Source: Adiantum capillus-veneris (taxonomy: Eukaryota > Streptophyta > Polypodiopsida > Polypodiales > Pteridaceae). Taken from it: a stretch of 64,000 nt of DNA. Location of the stretch: assembly GCA_014529385.2 (NCBI GenBank), contig CM043952.1, positions 59,503,119 through 59,567,118 on the forward strand. The letters run 5' to 3'. A program made the position numbers and the translations under genes. The notes under the pieces are model-generated. The model was given only the letters and a program-made list of their open reading frames with translations. It had not been told where the DNA came from and did not search any database. Below are positions 62,080-64,000 of this stretch, piece by piece; position 1 is the stretch's first letter, and each line of letters opens with the position of its first letter.

Positions 62080-64000
62080 CACATACAAGCAAATACTACA
62101 AAAGAATCCCAAAATGAAAACGCGTCACCTTAAACCAAACAAGCTGAATTTGCCAAACGTAAATTGGAGAGACTCAAGAGAGTTTTGAACCACGGTTGCA
62201 CCCAAATCATTCATTTAATTGATGTGCAAGAGTAGGTACAACTTTTATCAGAAGTTATGAACCACTCACTCCCTTGCAATGCTACAACTAGCTCCAAGAA
62301 TCTTTCCTATACACCACAAGTAGTGGTGTATAGAGATCTCACTCTCTCTCCCTACAAATAAGATGGAGAATGGTATGCTCAAAGTAGTGAGCAATAGAGT
62401 AGAGATCATATCCATTTACAAAGGGAAAAGGGCTCTATTTATAGGTGAGGTGAGCTCTTATTAGGATCATCTCTTCATCAACATTTACATAGAAAACCAT
62501 GTTTATGAAAAAATTTATATGTTCTTATGAAAGTGGGTCTCTCTTGTCTCTTGAGTCACATGGATGTGGGCTCAAGAGGAGAGAATTACTGAGGTGAAAT
62601 AGAGAAGATTCTAGAGAGGTGAGTGATTTTTGTGTGTGAGGTTGCCTACTCTGGTAGATAGTAGAGGGTGCAATTTACAAGAAGGGTTAGTCATTAGTGT
62701 TAGTAGTTTGTAGTTAGTAGGATGGGGTAAAATTACGATGGCATATTCAATCAAGGTGCATTGCATGATATTACAATGATAAAAAGTAAGAGGAGGATTA
62801 GAATATACACAATTTGATGGAAACCACAAGATGGAAAGAGAATTTTCTACCGATCTCCTCCAATGAATGAAGCGGTTGTAGAACTCTATCAGTGTAGTTT
62901 TTTTACCATGGAAAAGTTGAATTTTCCATCATCAAACTCCTCCTTTTGTAGAGATTGAGCTTGGTTATTTGATGATTTTTTCTCTTTTTGTGAAAGGATA
63001 AGGAGGTTATGGTAATATGAGTTTGATTCTAGAGAGAGAAATTGAGCTATATGTGTGTAGAGATGATAATTTTTGAGCTATGGAGTAAGGGAGAGATGGG
63101 AATGGTGAAGAAGATGAAATAAACCATAAAATTTGTAGGTTTTAGTGAGGGATGGAGAGGAATGAGTGTGTGTGTGTGTGTGTGTGTGTGTGGAAGTAGG
63201 AAAGGAGGTGAGAGAAGACTATGGGTTACTTTGTGAGAAAAGTGGGCAGACTGGGGTCCACACATAAAATTCATATCTCACCGATGATAGCTCCAACAAT
63301 TATGCACAAAATTGAGGTAATTACTCAACTTGTGGGATCCATTTTGTTTGTTGGTTGCTTCTTCAAATTCCAAGCATAGATAGGCGCCAAAAATCTCACT
63401 AAAAAGCCTTTTTTTAATGCATGCAAAAGTCTTTTAGTGGCCCCCTCGTTTGTTGAATTTGCACAATGCATCCAAGAGTGAGCCCCTCTTGTGTCATATC
63501 ATGATACAAAGCATCCAAATTATCTTTACACGTGCATGGAGGAGAATTATTGGTGAATAAAGAAATATATCCATGGTGGGACTAGTGTATGGACTATTCA
63601 TGGAATTTTAGCTCAATGGGCACATGGTGTTAGAATAATGAGTACATAATAAAAAAATATGAAAGAATTATGGATATAAAAAAAGATATTGGAATCATAT
63701 GATATAGTCTCTCTTTTGTATTATTTTGAATGAAAGAGGAAAAGTATGCAAGTAAATGAGAATTATATAATAAAAGTGACTAAGGGAGTAGGGCCGGTTT
63801 TTTGGTTTTCACAAGGGTGAGGATAAAAATGTGGAGATGATTTGTATAAAAGAAAAATATGAGATAAGAGGATATACACATTGGCAAAAAATATACTTAT
63901 GGTGCAAGAGGATGAAAAGAGGCGTACATAGGTTTAATAAAACGCACACCTAGGTATAAATATTTAAATTAAATACCATAATAATTATAATAAAAAATCC
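62080..64000. other. AT-rich stretch with no recognised gene
   Basis: No open frame with recognisable features. A perfect 11-bp inverted repeat (CTATACACCAC, five-base loop) lies at 62307-62333 and a TG tract at 63168-63192. On the minus strand 'cctataaatagagccc' (about 62430-62445) resembles a TATA-bearing LTR promoter, but no LTR ends were found. Confidence 0.5.

Overview
The window is a transposon-dense stretch of a land-plant nuclear genome. Supporting signs are CACTA (En/Spm) transposase genes with plant-type introns, a Ty3/gypsy chromovirus primed by initiator tRNA-Met, a solo copia LTR, a TRIM, and very long AG/CT, TA and TG microsatellites. The transposase-like and FCP1-like proteins at 50.9-59.8 kb recall proteins I associate with seed-free plants, so a fern or other seed-free plant is my guess, not a demonstrated identity. 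I recognise no tRNA, rRNA or conserved housekeeping gene.

Layout. 1-12.3 kb: an 11.25-kb CACTA transposon (595-11845, 3-bp AGA target duplication) lies in a satellite of about 171-bp period. It holds a second, internally deleted CACTA copy in opposite orientation, so the window starts with large inverted arms. 12.3-18.1 kb: an LTR scrap, an old LINE reverse transcriptase scrap, and an almost full-length LINE (12870-18100) carrying a 605-bp TRIM. 18.2-44.5 kb: a three-level nest. An old gypsy-type element (LTRs 20996-22879 and 27972-44480, TGCAG target duplication) has one LTR split by a retroelement with 131-bp LTRs (28198-42853, TGTGG). That element is split by a young gypsy chromovirus (30082-39082, TGCTA). 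A 2.1-kb flank plus LTR is duplicated in tandem around it, and three copies of a TTAA-specific non-autonomous DNA transposon sit here.

44.5-50.8 kb: a decayed LTR-element gag region, then a degenerate minisatellite interrupted by a 236-bp insert bounded by pure G and C runs. 50.85-59.83 kb is the most unusual part: two convergent multi-exon genes. The plus gene encodes a coiled-coil region, a RING-like zinc cluster and an FCP1/HAD-like domain with altered catalytic positions. The minus gene encodes an RNase H-fold transposase-like protein and has four in-frame stops, all TAG. Each gene has an intron filled by the same family of palindromic TATGCTAATTAGCATA-type minisatellite. 59.9-64 kb: microsatellites, a solo copia LTR (61235-62074) and AT-rich sequence without a recognisable gene.

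The two CACTA copies each lack transposase parts that the other has. The convergent gene pair may be a two-gene mobile unit or a domesticated pair; no terminal repeats were found to settle this. Recurrent CAG-to-TAG and CGA-to-TGA changes in the DNA transposons fit decay of methylated cytosines under silencing.
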